A DNA stretch of 64,000 bases from CAYYMH01 sp964472785 (GCA_964472785.1 CAYYMH010000016.1:22589-86588); one strand, 5' to 3'; positions 27,135 to 36,760 are shown, counted from the stretch's first letter. Made by a program: numbers and translations. The notes: generated by a model from the sequence alone, not told the origin.

Positions 27135-29615
27135 TTGAGCAAATTTGCAGACATCGCCTTACCTTTGCCTGTTTTTCAAAATTACACCTATGAAATACCG
27201 GAAAACATGGAACAACTCATAAAGCCGGGTTTTCGGGTATTGGTGCCACTGGGAAAACGGAAGATGACCGGCTATGTGGTTGCAGTAAAGAATCGATGTG
27301 ACCGCCGTGACCTGAAGACTATCCACGACATCCTCGACCCGGAACAGGTAATCTCCGAGGAATTACTCAATTTAGCTTCATGGATTTCATCATATTACAT
27401 TTGCTCTCTGGGTGAAGCCATTAAGGCCATGCTTCCGGGGGGCATCAACCTGGAATCGAAAACGTTTATAAAACTCATCAAACCACAACAAGAAATCGAA
27501 GATTATTTGCAAAAGAACCATGTTCCGCGTCAGGAAAAAATTTTAAATCAACTAAAAAAGCACAACCAAATAACGGTTCAACAATTAAGAAGACAATTTC
27601 GGGACACCAATCTTTCCTCGTCCATTGAAAAACTTTCCGAAGCCGGTTTGATAAAACAGGAAATTCACATGACGAAAAATCCGACGCGGATAAAATACGA
27701 AAACTGGATCAAAATCGGAACACGTTATCAAGATTTGACCGAGTTCAGCAGGCTGTTGCAACGATTGGAAGATCGTTCACCAGCGCAGGCACGATGTTTA
27801 AATATCATCCACCAAAAAAAAGAAATCTCTCTAAAAGACCTGCTGAAATTATCCGCATCGAGCTCCGGCGTCATTCAGTCGCTGGTTGAAAAAGAATATG
27901 CCATTAAATTCAAAAAAGAAGTTTTTCGGTCTTATTATCAGACATCTTCGGAAATCGTTCCTCTCAACATCATGCCCAATGAATATCAACGACGCGCCAT
28001 CTACCATATTCATCAAGCGGTCGAAGAGGAAAAATTCAAAACCTTTCTGATCCATGGCGTCACCGGCAGCGGAAAGACACAGGTTTATATCGAAGCTATT
28101 AAAAAAGTGCTTACCAAAAACAAATCCGCCATAGTGCTGGTTCCCGAAATATCTTTAACACCGCAAACCGTAAACCGATTTACCCAAAATTTCCCCAATC
28201 AGGTTGCCGTACTCCACAGCCGCATGTCAAGCGGCGAACGATATGATTCATGGCGAAAGCTAAAGCAGGGGGAGTTTAAGATTGCCATTGGCCCGAGATC
28301 TGCCATTTTTGCGCCGTTAATAAATCTGGGGCTCATTGTTGTGGATGAAGAGCATGAATCATCTTACAAACAGTACGAAGGGAATCCGCTCTACAATGCC
28401 AGGGACGTGGCAGTTTATCGGGGAAAATTAAACGAAGCGACCGTTATTTTAGGATCAGCAACTCCTTCTGTTGAATCCTATTATAACGCCCGAACACAAA
28501 AATATCACTTGTTGGAACTACCGCTACGAATAGATGACATCCCGATGCCAAAGGTTGAAATCGTTAATATGGCGCAGGAACGAAAAAGGTATCCCGGACA
28601 AGATGTCTCAATTATCTCAAAAACACTCCAGCAAAAGATAGCAGAAAAACTATCCCGCAAAGAACAAATAATTGTATTACAAAATCGTCGGGGATTCTCA
28701 ACTTACATCAAATGCAAGGACTGCGGATACATTGAAAAATGTGAACATTGCGAAATCACACTAACCTATCATTCCCGGGGACACCGATTGCGATGCCATT
28801 ATTGCAATTTTAATAAAATGGCGCCAACCGTTTGTCCCAACTGTCAGGGACATGATATTCTCTATCGCGGAATCGGCACACAAAAAGTCGAAGAACAAAT
28901 AAACAAGCTGTTTCCCGAGGCACGAGTAGTTCGGATGGACCTCGATACCACACGCGGAAAATGGGCTCACGATAAAATTCTGACAGACTTTGGCAAAGGC
29001 AAATTCGACATTCTTCTCGGCACACAAATGATCGCCAAGGGGTTGGATTTTCATAATGTCACGTTGGTCGGTGTCATTTCAGCCGATACAAGCTTGTTAC
29101 TGCCTGATTTCCGATCAACAGAACGGACATTTCAATTACTGACACAAGTATCAGGAAGAGCGGGAAGGAAACAGATGCAGGGTGAGGTCTTAATTCAAAC
29201 CTACTCTCCCGACAATGTCGGGCTGAAATTTGCCAAGTCTCATGACTTCAAAAGTTTTTTTTATAACGAATTGCCGATGAGACAGCAGTTGACATACCCC
29301 CCTTTTGGGAGGCTGGTTTACATTCTTTTTAAAGGTGAAAATGAAGACACCGTAAAAGAGACAGCAGACACTTTCTTCGACAAACTCAATTTTCCGGACA
29401 GTAGTGGTAAAATTTTTGGACCTTCCCCTTCTCCGCTATTGAAAATCCAGGATCAATATCGCTGGCAACTTATTATTAAAAGTGACAAAAAAAAGGATCC
29501 ATCCGGTAAATTTATAATAAAATGTTTAACGGATGCGCTCACATTTTACAAATCAGGCAGAAAAAAACGTGGCGTTAAGATATCAATTGACATTGATCCA
29601 ATATCGCTTTTATAA
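27135..29615 (+). CDS. priA: Primosomal protein N' (replication restart helicase PriA)
   Basis: The 826-residue product is a full-length PriA. It has an N-terminal 3'-DNA-end-binding domain (ADIALPLPVFQNYTYEIP), a winged-helix region, and a superfamily 2 helicase core with Walker A GVTGSGKT (about 309-316) and DEEH (VVDEEHESSYKQYEG). Two zinc-binding motifs are built from CKDCGYIEKCEHC and CHYC...CPNC. The core continues with GTQMIAKGLDFHNVTLVGV and the motif VI region QVSGRAGR. It reloads the replicative helicase at stalled forks. The start is TTG 27135 with AAGGA upstream; no nearer ATG fits the conserved N-terminus. Confidence 0.95.
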   Translation: MSKFADIALPLPVFQNYTYEIPENMEQLIKPGFRVLVPLGKRKMTGYVVAVKNRCDRRDLKTIHDILDPEQVISEELLNLASWISSYYICSLGEAIKAMLPGGINLESKTFIKLIKPQQEIEDYLQKNHVPRQEKILNQLKKHNQITVQQLRRQFRDTNLSSSIEKLSEAGLIKQEIHMTKNPTRIKYENWIKIGTRYQDLTEFSRLLQRLEDRSPAQARCLNIIHQKKEISLKDLLKLSASSSGVIQSLVEKEYAIKFKKEVFRSYYQTSSEIVPLNIMPNEYQRRAIYHIHQAVEEEKFKTFLIHGVTGSGKTQVYIEAIKKVLTKNKSAIVLVPEISLTPQTVNRFTQNFPNQVAVLHSRMSSGERYDSWRKLKQGEFKIAIGPRSAIFAPLINLGLIVVDEEHESSYKQYEGNPLYNARDVAVYRGKLNEATVILGSATPSVESYYNARTQKYHLLELPLRIDDIPMPKVEIVNMAQERKRYPGQDVSIISKTLQQKIAEKLSRKEQIIVLQNRRGFSTYIKCKDCGYIEKCEHCEITLTYHSRGHRLRCHYCNFNKMAPTVCPNCQGHDILYRGIGTQKVEEQINKLFPEARVVRMDLDTTRGKWAHDKILTDFGKGKFDILLGTQMIAKGLDFHNVTLVGVISADTSLLLPDFRSTERTFQLLTQVSGRAGRKQMQGEVLIQTYSPDNVGLKFAKSHDFKSFFYNELPMRQQLTYPPFGRLVYILFKGENEDTVKETADTFFDKLNFPDSSGKIFGPSPSPLLKIQDQYRWQLIIKSDKKKDPSGKFIIKCLTDALTFYKSGRKKRGVKISIDIDPISLL

Positions 29616-29647
29616 AAATTATTTTATTGAAAAAACTGAAAATCTAC

Positions 29648-29676
29648 TTGCATTAAACCATTAAAAAAATTATATT
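29648..29676 (+). promoter_or_regulatory. Possible promoter of the metallophosphoesterase-MglA cluster
   Basis: TTGCAT at 29648-29653 and TATATT at 29671-29676 are 17 bases apart, about 40 bases before the TTG start at 29716. The -10 is one base off consensus, the -35 is weak. A similar TTGCAT/17/TATAAT arrangement precedes the ECF sigma gene. Confidence 0.35.
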
Positions 29677-29715
29677 AAATAATTATTTAACAACTTTTCT
29701 GAATTAGGATCACCC

Positions 29716-30444
29716 TTGAGATACGCAATTATATCAGATATTCACAGTAATCTTGAAGCGCTAAAAACGGTATTGCTGGAAATTGAAAAAGAACAGGTTG
29801 ACAAAATTTTTTGCCTGGGTGATATTGTTGGGTATGGTCCTTATCCGAACGAATGTATCGAATTGGTCAAAAAGAATTGTGAAATCATCCTGGCGGGGAA
29901 TCATGATTATGCCTGTATCGATCGGGATGAATTAATGTATTTCAATCGTTTCGCCAAAGAAGCCATAGAGTGGACATTATCCGTGCTCACAAAAGAAAAC
30001 ATTAAATTCATTTCCGAACTGCCGTTTCAGTCTGTAAGGAACAATTTTTGCATGGTTCATTCTAATCCATATAGACCAGAGTCCTGGGAATATATTTTGG
30101 ATCTGGACGAAGCGATTTTTAATTTTTCCAAATTTAATGAACAAATTTGTTTTATCGGTCATTCGCATCGTCCGATTGTTTTTCTTGAGAGCGATGAACA
30201 AAAATACAGCACATTAGAAGATTCCAAAGTTTTTATTAATTCAAATTTTCGCTACATTATCAATGTGGGTAGCGTAGGTCAGCCTCGGGACAATAATCCG
30301 GCGGCGGCTTTTTCACTTTTTGACACTTCAGAACAATCATCTGAATTAATACGAGTTGGTTATGACGTTGAGAAAACATGTACAAAAATGAAAAAGTTGG
30401 GATTACCTCAATTTTTAGCTGACCGTCTTTTAACTGGCAAATAA
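29716..30444 (+). CDS. Calcineurin-like metallophosphoesterase
   Basis: The 242-residue protein has all motifs of the family: DIHSNLEAL (Asp8, His10), GDIVGYGPYPNECIELV, GNHDYA and GHSHRP, followed by NVGSVGQPRD. These residues bind two metal ions and the enzyme hydrolyses phosphomono- or diesters. The family of this length with GDIVGYGP is common but mostly uncharacterised. The start is a TTG with AGGA upstream; the protein begins RYAIISDIHSN directly on the first beta strand, so no longer start is needed. It precedes the roadblock-MglA-roadblock genes by 42 bases and may be in their operon. Confidence 0.88.
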   Translation: MRYAIISDIHSNLEALKTVLLEIEKEQVDKIFCLGDIVGYGPYPNECIELVKKNCEIILAGNHDYACIDRDELMYFNRFAKEAIEWTLSVLTKENIKFISELPFQSVRNNFCMVHSNPYRPESWEYILDLDEAIFNFSKFNEQICFIGHSHRPIVFLESDEQKYSTLEDSKVFINSNFRYIINVGSVGQPRDNNPAAAFSLFDTSEQSSELIRVGYDVEKTCTKMKKLGLPQFLADRLLTGK

Positions 30445-30486
30445 CTGGCATTAATTGACATCGTTTTAACAGGGAGATATTCAACT

Positions 30487-30996
30487 ATGAATTTTGAACA
30501 AGGAGGCCACACACAACCAATCGTTCTGTCCGGTGAGATGTACAAGGCGATTTCTGAAGTTATTTCAGAACTTTCATCAAAAACACGGGCTAAAACGATT
30601 ATCTTTTCTGATATGAACGGGCATCCGATAACACAAAGAGGAAATTCAGCAGACCTGGACATCTCGAATTTATCTGCTTTAGCCGCTGGTGATTTTTCTG
30701 CGACCACTGAAATTGCCAAATTGATCGGAGAAAAAAAGCAGTTTAAATTCATTTTTCATGAAGGTGAAAAGTATAATGCCTATCTTTCGAACGTCGGTAA
30801 CGATTTCTTATTGATTATCATATTCGACTCTCAAACTGCACTCGGTATGATTCGCATTTTTACCAAACGCGCCACGAAGACGCTGTTAGAGGTTTTGGAA
30901 AAAGCAAAAACAAAAGAAGAATCCACCTCTACATTTGTCGATGTTGATTTTAACAAATTTCTTAATGATGAACTGGACAAGGCTTTCAATTTTTAG
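30487..30996 (+). CDS. Roadblock/LC7-domain protein
   Basis: The 169-residue protein has a roadblock/LC7 fold: an N-terminal helix (YKAISEVISELSSKTRAKTI), strands IIFSDMNGHPITQRG, a central helix NLSALAAGDFSATTEIAKLIG, and the strand pair FKFIFHEGEKYNAYLSNVG / DFLLIIIFDSQT. A helical tail follows. Roadblock proteins regulate small GTPases, in bacteria mainly MglA. It lies directly upstream of the MglA-like gene, while a second roadblock gene lies downstream. The N-terminal half resembles MglB-type GAP partners, but catalytic activity cannot be inferred. Confidence 0.85.
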   Translation: MNFEQGGHTQPIVLSGEMYKAISEVISELSSKTRAKTIIFSDMNGHPITQRGNSADLDISNLSALAAGDFSATTEIAKLIGEKKQFKFIFHEGEKYNAYLSNVGNDFLLIIIFDSQTALGMIRIFTKRATKTLLEVLEKAKTKEESTSTFVDVDFNKFLNDELDKAFNF

Positions 30997-31052
30997 ATGG
31001 CTCAAGGTTTGAATAATTGGGTTGATGATGATTAATGGTATGAATAGCGTAT

Positions 31053-31637
31053 ATGTTTATCAATTGGGCGACACAGGAAATCACATTAAAGATTGTTTAT
31101 TACGGACCCGGACTAAGCGGCAAAACAACGAATCTTAAATACATCTATCAACATTTGGATCCTTCATTGCGGGGAAATTTAGTCACACTGAATACCCGAG
31201 AAGATCGCACACTTTTTTTTGATTTTCTTCAACTCGAATTTGGAAAAATTTTAGGTAAAAAACCGCGCTTTAATCTTTACACTGTTCCCGGGCAGGTCTA
31301 TTACGCGCAGAGCAGAAAATTAATTTTAGCCGGGGTTGATGGGATTGTCTTTGTCGCCGACGTACAAAAGGATCGCTTAAACGACAATCTGGACACACTA
31401 TTAGATCTCGAGCAAAACTTGATTGGCATGGGGAAAACATTGGAAAGTTTCCCCTGGGTTCTTCAACTCAACAAAGTTGATCTGCCCAATAAAATCGACA
31501 AAAAACTCTTGCAGCAAAAATTAAATTTCTTTAGTGTTCCACAATTTGAAAGTATTGCCACCCGGGGTGTTGGCGTATTGCAAACATTAAAATCCGTAAT
31601 TAATCTTGTGGTATCCAATATCCACCAAAAAGTATAA
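31053..31637 (+). CDS. mglA: MglA-like Ras-superfamily GTPase
   Basis: The 194-residue protein begins MFINWATQEITLKIVYYGPG, the standard MglA start. The P-loop is GPGLSGKTT (18-26), the switch II region has TVPGQVYY in place of DxxG, as is typical for MglA, and the base-specificity motif is NKVD in LNKVDLP. In Myxococcus and Thermus MglA-GTP marks a cell pole and MglB is its activating protein. Here it is sandwiched between two roadblock proteins, its likely partners. A role in cell polarity, motility or envelope positioning is inferred from the family, not shown. Confidence 0.92.
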   Translation: MFINWATQEITLKIVYYGPGLSGKTTNLKYIYQHLDPSLRGNLVTLNTREDRTLFFDFLQLEFGKILGKKPRFNLYTVPGQVYYAQSRKLILAGVDGIVFVADVQKDRLNDNLDTLLDLEQNLIGMGKTLESFPWVLQLNKVDLPNKIDKKLLQQKLNFFSVPQFESIATRGVGVLQTLKSVINLVVSNIHQKV

Positions 31638-31649
31638 AGGGAAACAAAA

Positions 31650-32036
31650 ATGAATAAAAATCAACAACCACCTCAACAGCGTATCGAAGCTTTCATGGCC
31701 GAAGTGGTCAAGTTAGGCAATTTTGAAACAGCCTACTTAATTTCCGAAGAAGGACTCACTTTGGCACACACGAAAACCGACACGGTGATCCCGGAAGACC
31801 GGTTAATTGAAATTTCCGTACTTTTCCAGGAAATACAAAAAATGGCTGACTTGATGGGAAGCATCTCTCAAATCAAAGAGTTGGTTATTGAAGGACATAA
31901 CAAACGCAAAATCATCTTGCGTTTTTTCAAAGCCTTTGATCAAAAAGTCATCCTTGCTTTAATCATCCCTCCCCAAAAATCATATCGCCAATTTACCAAC
32001 AAATTAGTCTGCTTAGTGAAGAAAATTTCTGATTAA
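31650..32036 (+). CDS. Roadblock/LC7-domain protein, second partner of the MglA-like GTPase
   Basis: The 128-residue product has a compact roadblock fold without extra tails: FMAEVVKLGNFETAYLISEEG, IEISVLFQEIQKMADLMGS, and the paired strands IKELVIEGHNKRKIILRFF / QKVILALIIPP. It starts 12 bases after the GTPase stop, with GGGAAA before the ATG, so it is co-translated with it. Two different roadblock proteins beside one GTPase suggest a hetero-oligomeric regulator, or one GAP and one exchange factor. A terminator follows at 32073. Confidence 0.85.
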   Translation: MNKNQQPPQQRIEAFMAEVVKLGNFETAYLISEEGLTLAHTKTDTVIPEDRLIEISVLFQEIQKMADLMGSISQIKELVIEGHNKRKIILRFFKAFDQKVILALIIPPQKSYRQFTNKLVCLVKKISD

Positions 32037-32072
32037 ATTTCATTGTTTTTTAGAATATTTTTTCTTATCTTG

Positions 32073-32110
32073 AAAACCGCGGCTTCGAATTTTGAGTGGG
32101 CGGTTTTTTC
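32073..32110 (+). terminator. Rho-independent terminator after the roadblock-MglA cluster
   Basis: AAAACCGC at 32073-32080 pairs with GCGGTTTT at 32100-32107, followed by further T. The 19-base loop is long, but the GC stem and T-tract are typical. Confidence 0.7.
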
Positions 32111-32175
32111 ACATTTCCGTTTGATGCTCAAATTTAACAATAAATGATTTTTTTTTATCGCAAGGAATCCACTAC

Positions 32176-35100
32176 GTGAAGAATCTATTAGAAAATTACC
32201 TTCAAAACCTGTCTGATACTTCAAAACACGAGGACGCTCGCGAAGAAAGCTACTACAAACACCTCGATGCTCTGATTAAGCAGTATGCTGAAATTCAGAA
32301 CATAAAAAACATTGATGTTACCATACTTCCCAAAAAAACCGAAGCCGGAAATCCTGATTTTCGTATTTGGGATGGCAAAAATCATATTACCGGCTACATC
32401 GAAGCAAAAGAACCGTCTGTTACAAATCTCGATCACATCGAAGGCACAAAACAGTTAAAACGCTATCTATCGACCTTTCCAAATGTTATTTTGACCAATT
32501 TTTATGAATTTCGACTTTACAGGAACAGACAACCTATCGCGCAAGCAATGATCGGGCGTCCAGTAATTGCCAAAAAATTAAAAACAGCCCCACCAGTAGA
32601 AAATGTTGACAAACTGATTGAGCTGTTTGATCGCTTCTTTTCCTTTTCTTTGCCAAAAGTACAAACCGCCCGTTCATTGGCTATTGAGCTTGCCAAACGG
32701 ACCCGTTTTTTGCGTGATGAGGTTATTGCTGTTGAAATGGCTGAAAACGATAGCAAAGGACATAAACAGATCATCGGTTTTTTTGAAGCATTTAAAAAAT
32801 ATTTAATTACAACGCTAACGGAAAAACAATTCGCTGATCTTTATGCCCAAACTATTACCTATGGTTTGTTCGCGGCAAGGACAAGAGTTCCCACAAATCA
32901 AAAAGAGTTTAACCGCAGACGTGCTATTAACTATATCCCACATACTATCGGGATATTACGTGACATTTTCGAGTTTATTTCTTTGGGACAACCGCCCAAG
33001 TCATTACGAATCATAGTGGATGATATTGCTGAAATCTTAAATGTCGCCGACGCTAACAAAATATTGAGTGAATATCTGCGTACGGGAAAGGGCAGAGACC
33101 CGATCATTCATTTTTATGAGACTTTTCTGTCAACCTACGATCCAGAAATTCGTGAGCGTCGTGGTGTCTATTACACACCAGAAGCAGTAGTCGGCTATAT
33201 CGTCCGTTCCATCCATTCCATCTTAAAATCGTATTTTGGACTAGCGGATGGTCTTGCCAGCGAAAAGGTAAAGTTGCTCGATCCGGCGGGAGGAACATTG
33301 ACTTTTCCCGCTGAAGCCATTCGGCTGGCAGCTAATGAATATCAGGAAAAATACGGCGAAGGGGGATTACATCGCTGGATCAAAAAACACATTCTTACCA
33401 ACTTTCACGCTTTTGAGCTGATGATGGCGCCTTATGCAATCGGCCATTTGAAGATGGGTTTTATCTTTGACGAATTGGGCTACAAAATGTCTGATGACGA
33501 ACGCTTCAAACTCTACCTGACTAATACGCTGGAGATGGAAGAAATAGAACAAATTGCTATTCCCGGACTTTCTTCGTTAAGCGAAGAGAGTCATTTAGCA
33601 GGAAAAATAAAAAAAGAAAAGCCAGTGCTTGTCATTTTAGGCAATCCGCCTTATAGCGGCATCTCTGCCAATATTAACGAATGGACAGAACGGTTACTCA
33701 AAGAAGACATTGACGGGACTCAAAGCTATTATAAAGTGGACGGTCAGCCGCTCGGAGAACGAAATCCGAAATGGCTTCAGGACGATTATGTAAAATTTCT
33801 ACGCTTTGCCCAGTGGAAAATCCAAACTTCCGATAACGGTATCGTAGGCATGATTACCAATCATAGTTATCTGGACAATCCAACTTTTCGTGGTATGCGT
33901 CAAAGCTTAATGAAAACTTTCGATGAAATATATATTCTTGATTTACACGGTAACAGTCTGAAAAAAGAAACCACTCCCAATGGCGATAAAGATGAAAATG
34001 TTTTTGATATTCGTCAAGGCGTGGCGATTGCCCTGTTTATCAGAAACAAAAAAAGGAAAGAAACCAAGACCTTTCACGCCAACTTGTATGGTTTACGTGA
34101 AGAAAAAAGTGACTGGCTTAATAATCATCAATTCCGAACAGACAATTATGCTAATATAAAGCCTCAAAGTCCCTATTATTTTTTTATAAAAAAAGATACC
34201 ACAAAGATAAAACAATACCTTGAGTGGAAAAAGATAACAGAAATATTTCCGCTTAATGGTGTTGGTATGACCACTGCAAGAGATGATTTTGTAATTGATT
34301 TTGAAAAATCAGTGATTAAAAACCGAATACGGTTATTTAAAAATTCAAAAGAGGATAATGAAACTCTCCATACATTTTTCCAAATTAATAAGAAAAAAGG
34401 GTGGGATATCCGTAAAGCATGGAATACGTTACAGTCAATATCTGATACAGAATTAGAAAATTTTATATATCCCGTTGCATACCGCCCCTTTGACACCCGA
34501 TATATCTTTTGGCACGATTCGGTAGTATGGCGGACAGTTAAACGTGTAATGCATCATATGCTGAGGGGGAGAAACCTTGGATTGTTAACACACAAACGTG
34601 AAGAATTAAATCTTCCTTGGAGTCATGCACTGATTACAAATCATATTACAGAACATGGGGTCCTATCTTCAAAAACTACAAATTATCACTTTCCTCTCTA
34701 TTTATTCAATAACAATGAGGAAAAAATTTCCAGTATTGGATCCACAGTATTAATGGTTTTTGAACCTCAAGCAGTATACCAACAGAGAACTCCCAACATC
34801 TCACCAGTCATTTTTGAAAAATTAGAAAAAAAATATAACAGAAGGCCATCGCCGGAAGATATACTTTATTATATTTATAGCATTTTTTACAGCACCATTT
34901 ATCGTCAAACATATATTGAGTTTTTAAAGATAGACTTTCCCCGTGTGCCTTTTACTGTAAATTATGAACTGTTCAAAAAATTAGTCGATCTCGGTAAACA
35001 ACTGGCCGACCTACATCTACTGAAAAGTTCATGGCTCGATTCACCAGCAACTAAATACCGAGGCAGCAGCGAAAATGACCGAATCGAAAAAGTTACTTAT

Positions 35101-35349
35101 AATAAAAATGAACGCCGTGTTTACATAAATCCTGCAAAATTTTTTGAAGGTATCTCGCCGGAACTTTGGGATTATCACATCGGCGGGTATCAAGTTTTAC
35201 AAAAGTATCTTAAAGATCGTAAAGGCAGAAACATGGATGATTCAAGGAAATACTGTCGGATTGTGACTGCTATAAGTAAAACGATTGAAATACAAGAAGA
35301 GATAGATCAAATTTACCCGAAAATAGAAAGTAAACTCCTCAACCTATAA
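32176..35349 (+). CDS. Single-chain restriction-modification enzyme (type IIG/ISP-like nuclease-methyltransferase)
   Basis: The 1057-residue protein combines an N-terminal PD-(D/E)xK nuclease (PD at 60-61 in GNPDFRIW, EAK at 76-78 in GYIEAKEP) with a helical linker. An N6-adenine methyltransferase core follows: motif I is LLDPAGGTLTFPAEA, with Asp369, and motif IV is GNPPYS, with Asn490. A long C-terminal region (about 680-1057) is probably the target-recognition domain. This is the nuclease-methylase-specificity layout of type IIG enzymes; unlike type ISP enzymes there is no helicase domain between nuclease and methylase. Motif I has GGTL where most have CGTG or VGTG, but NPPY is intact. It starts at GTG 32176 and stands alone. 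The specificity is unknown. Part of the recognition region (about 34140-34960) looks more AT-rich than its surroundings by eye. Confidence 0.85.
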   Translation: MKNLLENYLQNLSDTSKHEDAREESYYKHLDALIKQYAEIQNIKNIDVTILPKKTEAGNPDFRIWDGKNHITGYIEAKEPSVTNLDHIEGTKQLKRYLSTFPNVILTNFYEFRLYRNRQPIAQAMIGRPVIAKKLKTAPPVENVDKLIELFDRFFSFSLPKVQTARSLAIELAKRTRFLRDEVIAVEMAENDSKGHKQIIGFFEAFKKYLITTLTEKQFADLYAQTITYGLFAARTRVPTNQKEFNRRRAINYIPHTIGILRDIFEFISLGQPPKSLRIIVDDIAEILNVADANKILSEYLRTGKGRDPIIHFYETFLSTYDPEIRERRGVYYTPEAVVGYIVRSIHSILKSYFGLADGLASEKVKLLDPAGGTLTFPAEAIRLAANEYQEKYGEGGLHRWIKKHILTNFHAFELMMAPYAIGHLKMGFIFDELGYKMSDDERFKLYLTNTLEMEEIEQIAIPGLSSLSEESHLAGKIKKEKPVLVILGNPPYSGISANINEWTERLLKEDIDGTQSYYKVDGQPLGERNPKWLQDDYVKFLRFAQWKIQTSDNGIVGMITNHSYLDNPTFRGMRQSLMKTFDEIYILDLHGNSLKKETTPNGDKDENVFDIRQGVAIALFIRNKKRKETKTFHANLYGLREEKSDWLNNHQFRTDNYANIKPQSPYYFFIKKDTTKIKQYLEWKKITEIFPLNGVGMTTARDDFVIDFEKSVIKNRIRLFKNSKEDNETLHTFFQINKKKGWDIRKAWNTLQSISDTELENFIYPVAYRPFDTRYIFWHDSVVWRTVKRVMHHMLRGRNLGLLTHKREELNLPWSHALITNHITEHGVLSSKTTNYHFPLYLFNNNEEKISSIGSTVLMVFEPQAVYQQRTPNISPVIFEKLEKKYNRRPSPEDILYYIYSIFYSTIYRQTYIEFLKIDFPRVPFTVNYELFKKLVDLGKQLADLHLLKSSWLDSPATKYRGSSENDRIEKVTYNKNERRVYINPAKFFEGISPELWDYHIGGYQVLQKYLKDRKGRNMDDSRKYCRIVTAISKTIEIQEEIDQIYPKIESKLLNL

Positions 35350-35371
35350 ACATTCAACATTGGCTTAAAAT

Positions 35372-35437
35372 ATGACCCATACAAATAATGAACAGTCAGA
35401 AAAAGAAAAATCAGCAATAATAAAAAATGACAAATAA
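35372..35437 (+). CDS. Possible 21-residue leader ORF overlapping the MFS gene start
   Basis: ATG 35372 opens a frame of 21 polar, Lys/Glu-rich codons (MTHTNNEQSEKEKSAIIKN...) that ends at TAA 35437, 11 bases inside the MFS gene. The MFS ATG (35427) itself has no ribosome-binding site, so translation could arrive by coupling. Alternatively one missing or extra base would make this the true N-terminus of the transporter. There is no homology evidence. Confidence 0.25.
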   Translation: MTHTNNEQSEKEKSAIIKNDK

Positions 35438-36728
35438 ACAAGCAACCAATTTCATAGCCACCTTCTCCTGGATTCTTTACGATTTTGCCAACACTATCTA
35501 TTCAATGAATATTGTTTCCATGTATTTTTCGACCTGGCTTGTGGTTGATTTAGCATTAGGCGATCAATATGTCAGCCTGGCGAATTCACTTTCGATGATA
35601 TTAGTGGCAGTGACAATGCCTATTTTAGGGGAGATATCTGATCGGTATCATCGTAAAATGCCTTTTCTGATCATCTTTACACTATTGTGCGTTTCTTTTA
35701 CTTCGCTGATTGGCGTTGCCGGTTACACCATTTCAGATAAAATGGTTAAGCTCTCATGGGTGATTATCTTTTTTATCGTTGCCAATTATTCTTATCAGGG
35801 TGGATTGGTTTTTTATAATGCGCTGTTGCCCAATGTTTGCTCAAATCGAAGTATCGGTCGAGTATCAGGATATGGCGTTGCTTTTGGTTATTTAGGTTCA
35901 ATTATGGGCTTGATTTTTGTTTTACCGTTCGTAGAAGGATCGATCTTTGGGGTTACGTTGCCTTTTATTCGCGGCGGAGGAAGCGTTGCAGCCTTTATTC
36001 CTTCAGCCGCCCTGTTTCTGTTTTTTTCACTGCCAGCCTTCTTTTTTATCAAAGACGCCAAACCAGACATCGCGGTTAAAAAGCAGTTGAAATTTGATAT
36101 AAAAACTTCGTTCAAAAAGGTTATTGACGGGCTCACGAACACACGAAAATATCCCGGTGTCACCCGTTTTTTAGTCGCCAAATTTTTTTATGAAGATGCA
36201 ATTCAAACAGTGATTATTTTCATGGCGATTTACGCCCAAAAAGTGATGAATTTTTCCAAAGCTGGAACCACACAATTTTTTATTGCAATAATTCCATCTG
36301 CGATTGTCGGATCAGCTATTTTTGGAATATTGACCGACCATCTTGGTCCACAGAAAACACTTCGCATTGTTTTACTGGGTTGGATTGCATGTTTAATCGC
36401 TTTAACCCTGACCATGAATCAAGTCGCATTTTGGATCATCGGTGCACTGGTGGGCGTCTTTTTGGGATCAACCTGGACTTCTGCCCGCCCATTGCTAATT
36501 TCTTTAGTCCCAAGAGAAATGCTGGGTGAATTTTTCGGCCTCTATTCTTTATCCGGGAAGATCGCAGCGATTTTTGGACCGATTATTTGGGCTACGGTGG
36601 TAAAACTTTTCGAAAGCTACGGCACGATTATCAAATATAAAGCTGCTATCAGCGCACTGATTTTAATGGTAATTATCGGGTACATTATTCTTAGTAAAAT
36701 ACCCAACATTAAAATGAAAACCACATAA
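35427..36728 (+). CDS. MFS transporter of the UMF1 (Atg22-like) family
   Basis: The 433-residue protein has about 12 membrane helices and the UMF1 hallmark near its N-terminus, SWILYDFANTIYSMNIVS, followed by PILGEISDRYHRKMPFL, the MFS loop 2-3 motif. The second half keeps the pattern SAIFGILTDHLGPQKTLRI and SARPLLISLVPREMLGEFFGLYSL. UMF1 proteins resemble the yeast vacuolar effluxer Atg22 and are thought to export small metabolites; the bacterial substrates are unknown. The start lacks a clear ribosome-binding site and overlaps a short upstream frame. It follows the restriction-modification gene but has no evident link to it. Confidence 0.88.
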   Translation: MTNKQATNFIATFSWILYDFANTIYSMNIVSMYFSTWLVVDLALGDQYVSLANSLSMILVAVTMPILGEISDRYHRKMPFLIIFTLLCVSFTSLIGVAGYTISDKMVKLSWVIIFFIVANYSYQGGLVFYNALLPNVCSNRSIGRVSGYGVAFGYLGSIMGLIFVLPFVEGSIFGVTLPFIRGGGSVAAFIPSAALFLFFSLPAFFFIKDAKPDIAVKKQLKFDIKTSFKKVIDGLTNTRKYPGVTRFLVAKFFYEDAIQTVIIFMAIYAQKVMNFSKAGTTQFFIAIIPSAIVGSAIFGILTDHLGPQKTLRIVLLGWIACLIALTLTMNQVAFWIIGALVGVFLGSTWTSARPLLISLVPREMLGEFFGLYSLSGKIAAIFGPIIWATVVKLFESYGTIIKYKAAISALILMVIIGYIILSKIPNIKMKTT

Positions 36729-36760
36729 CCGCTTAACCAAGCAATTTAATTTGTAGCTAT

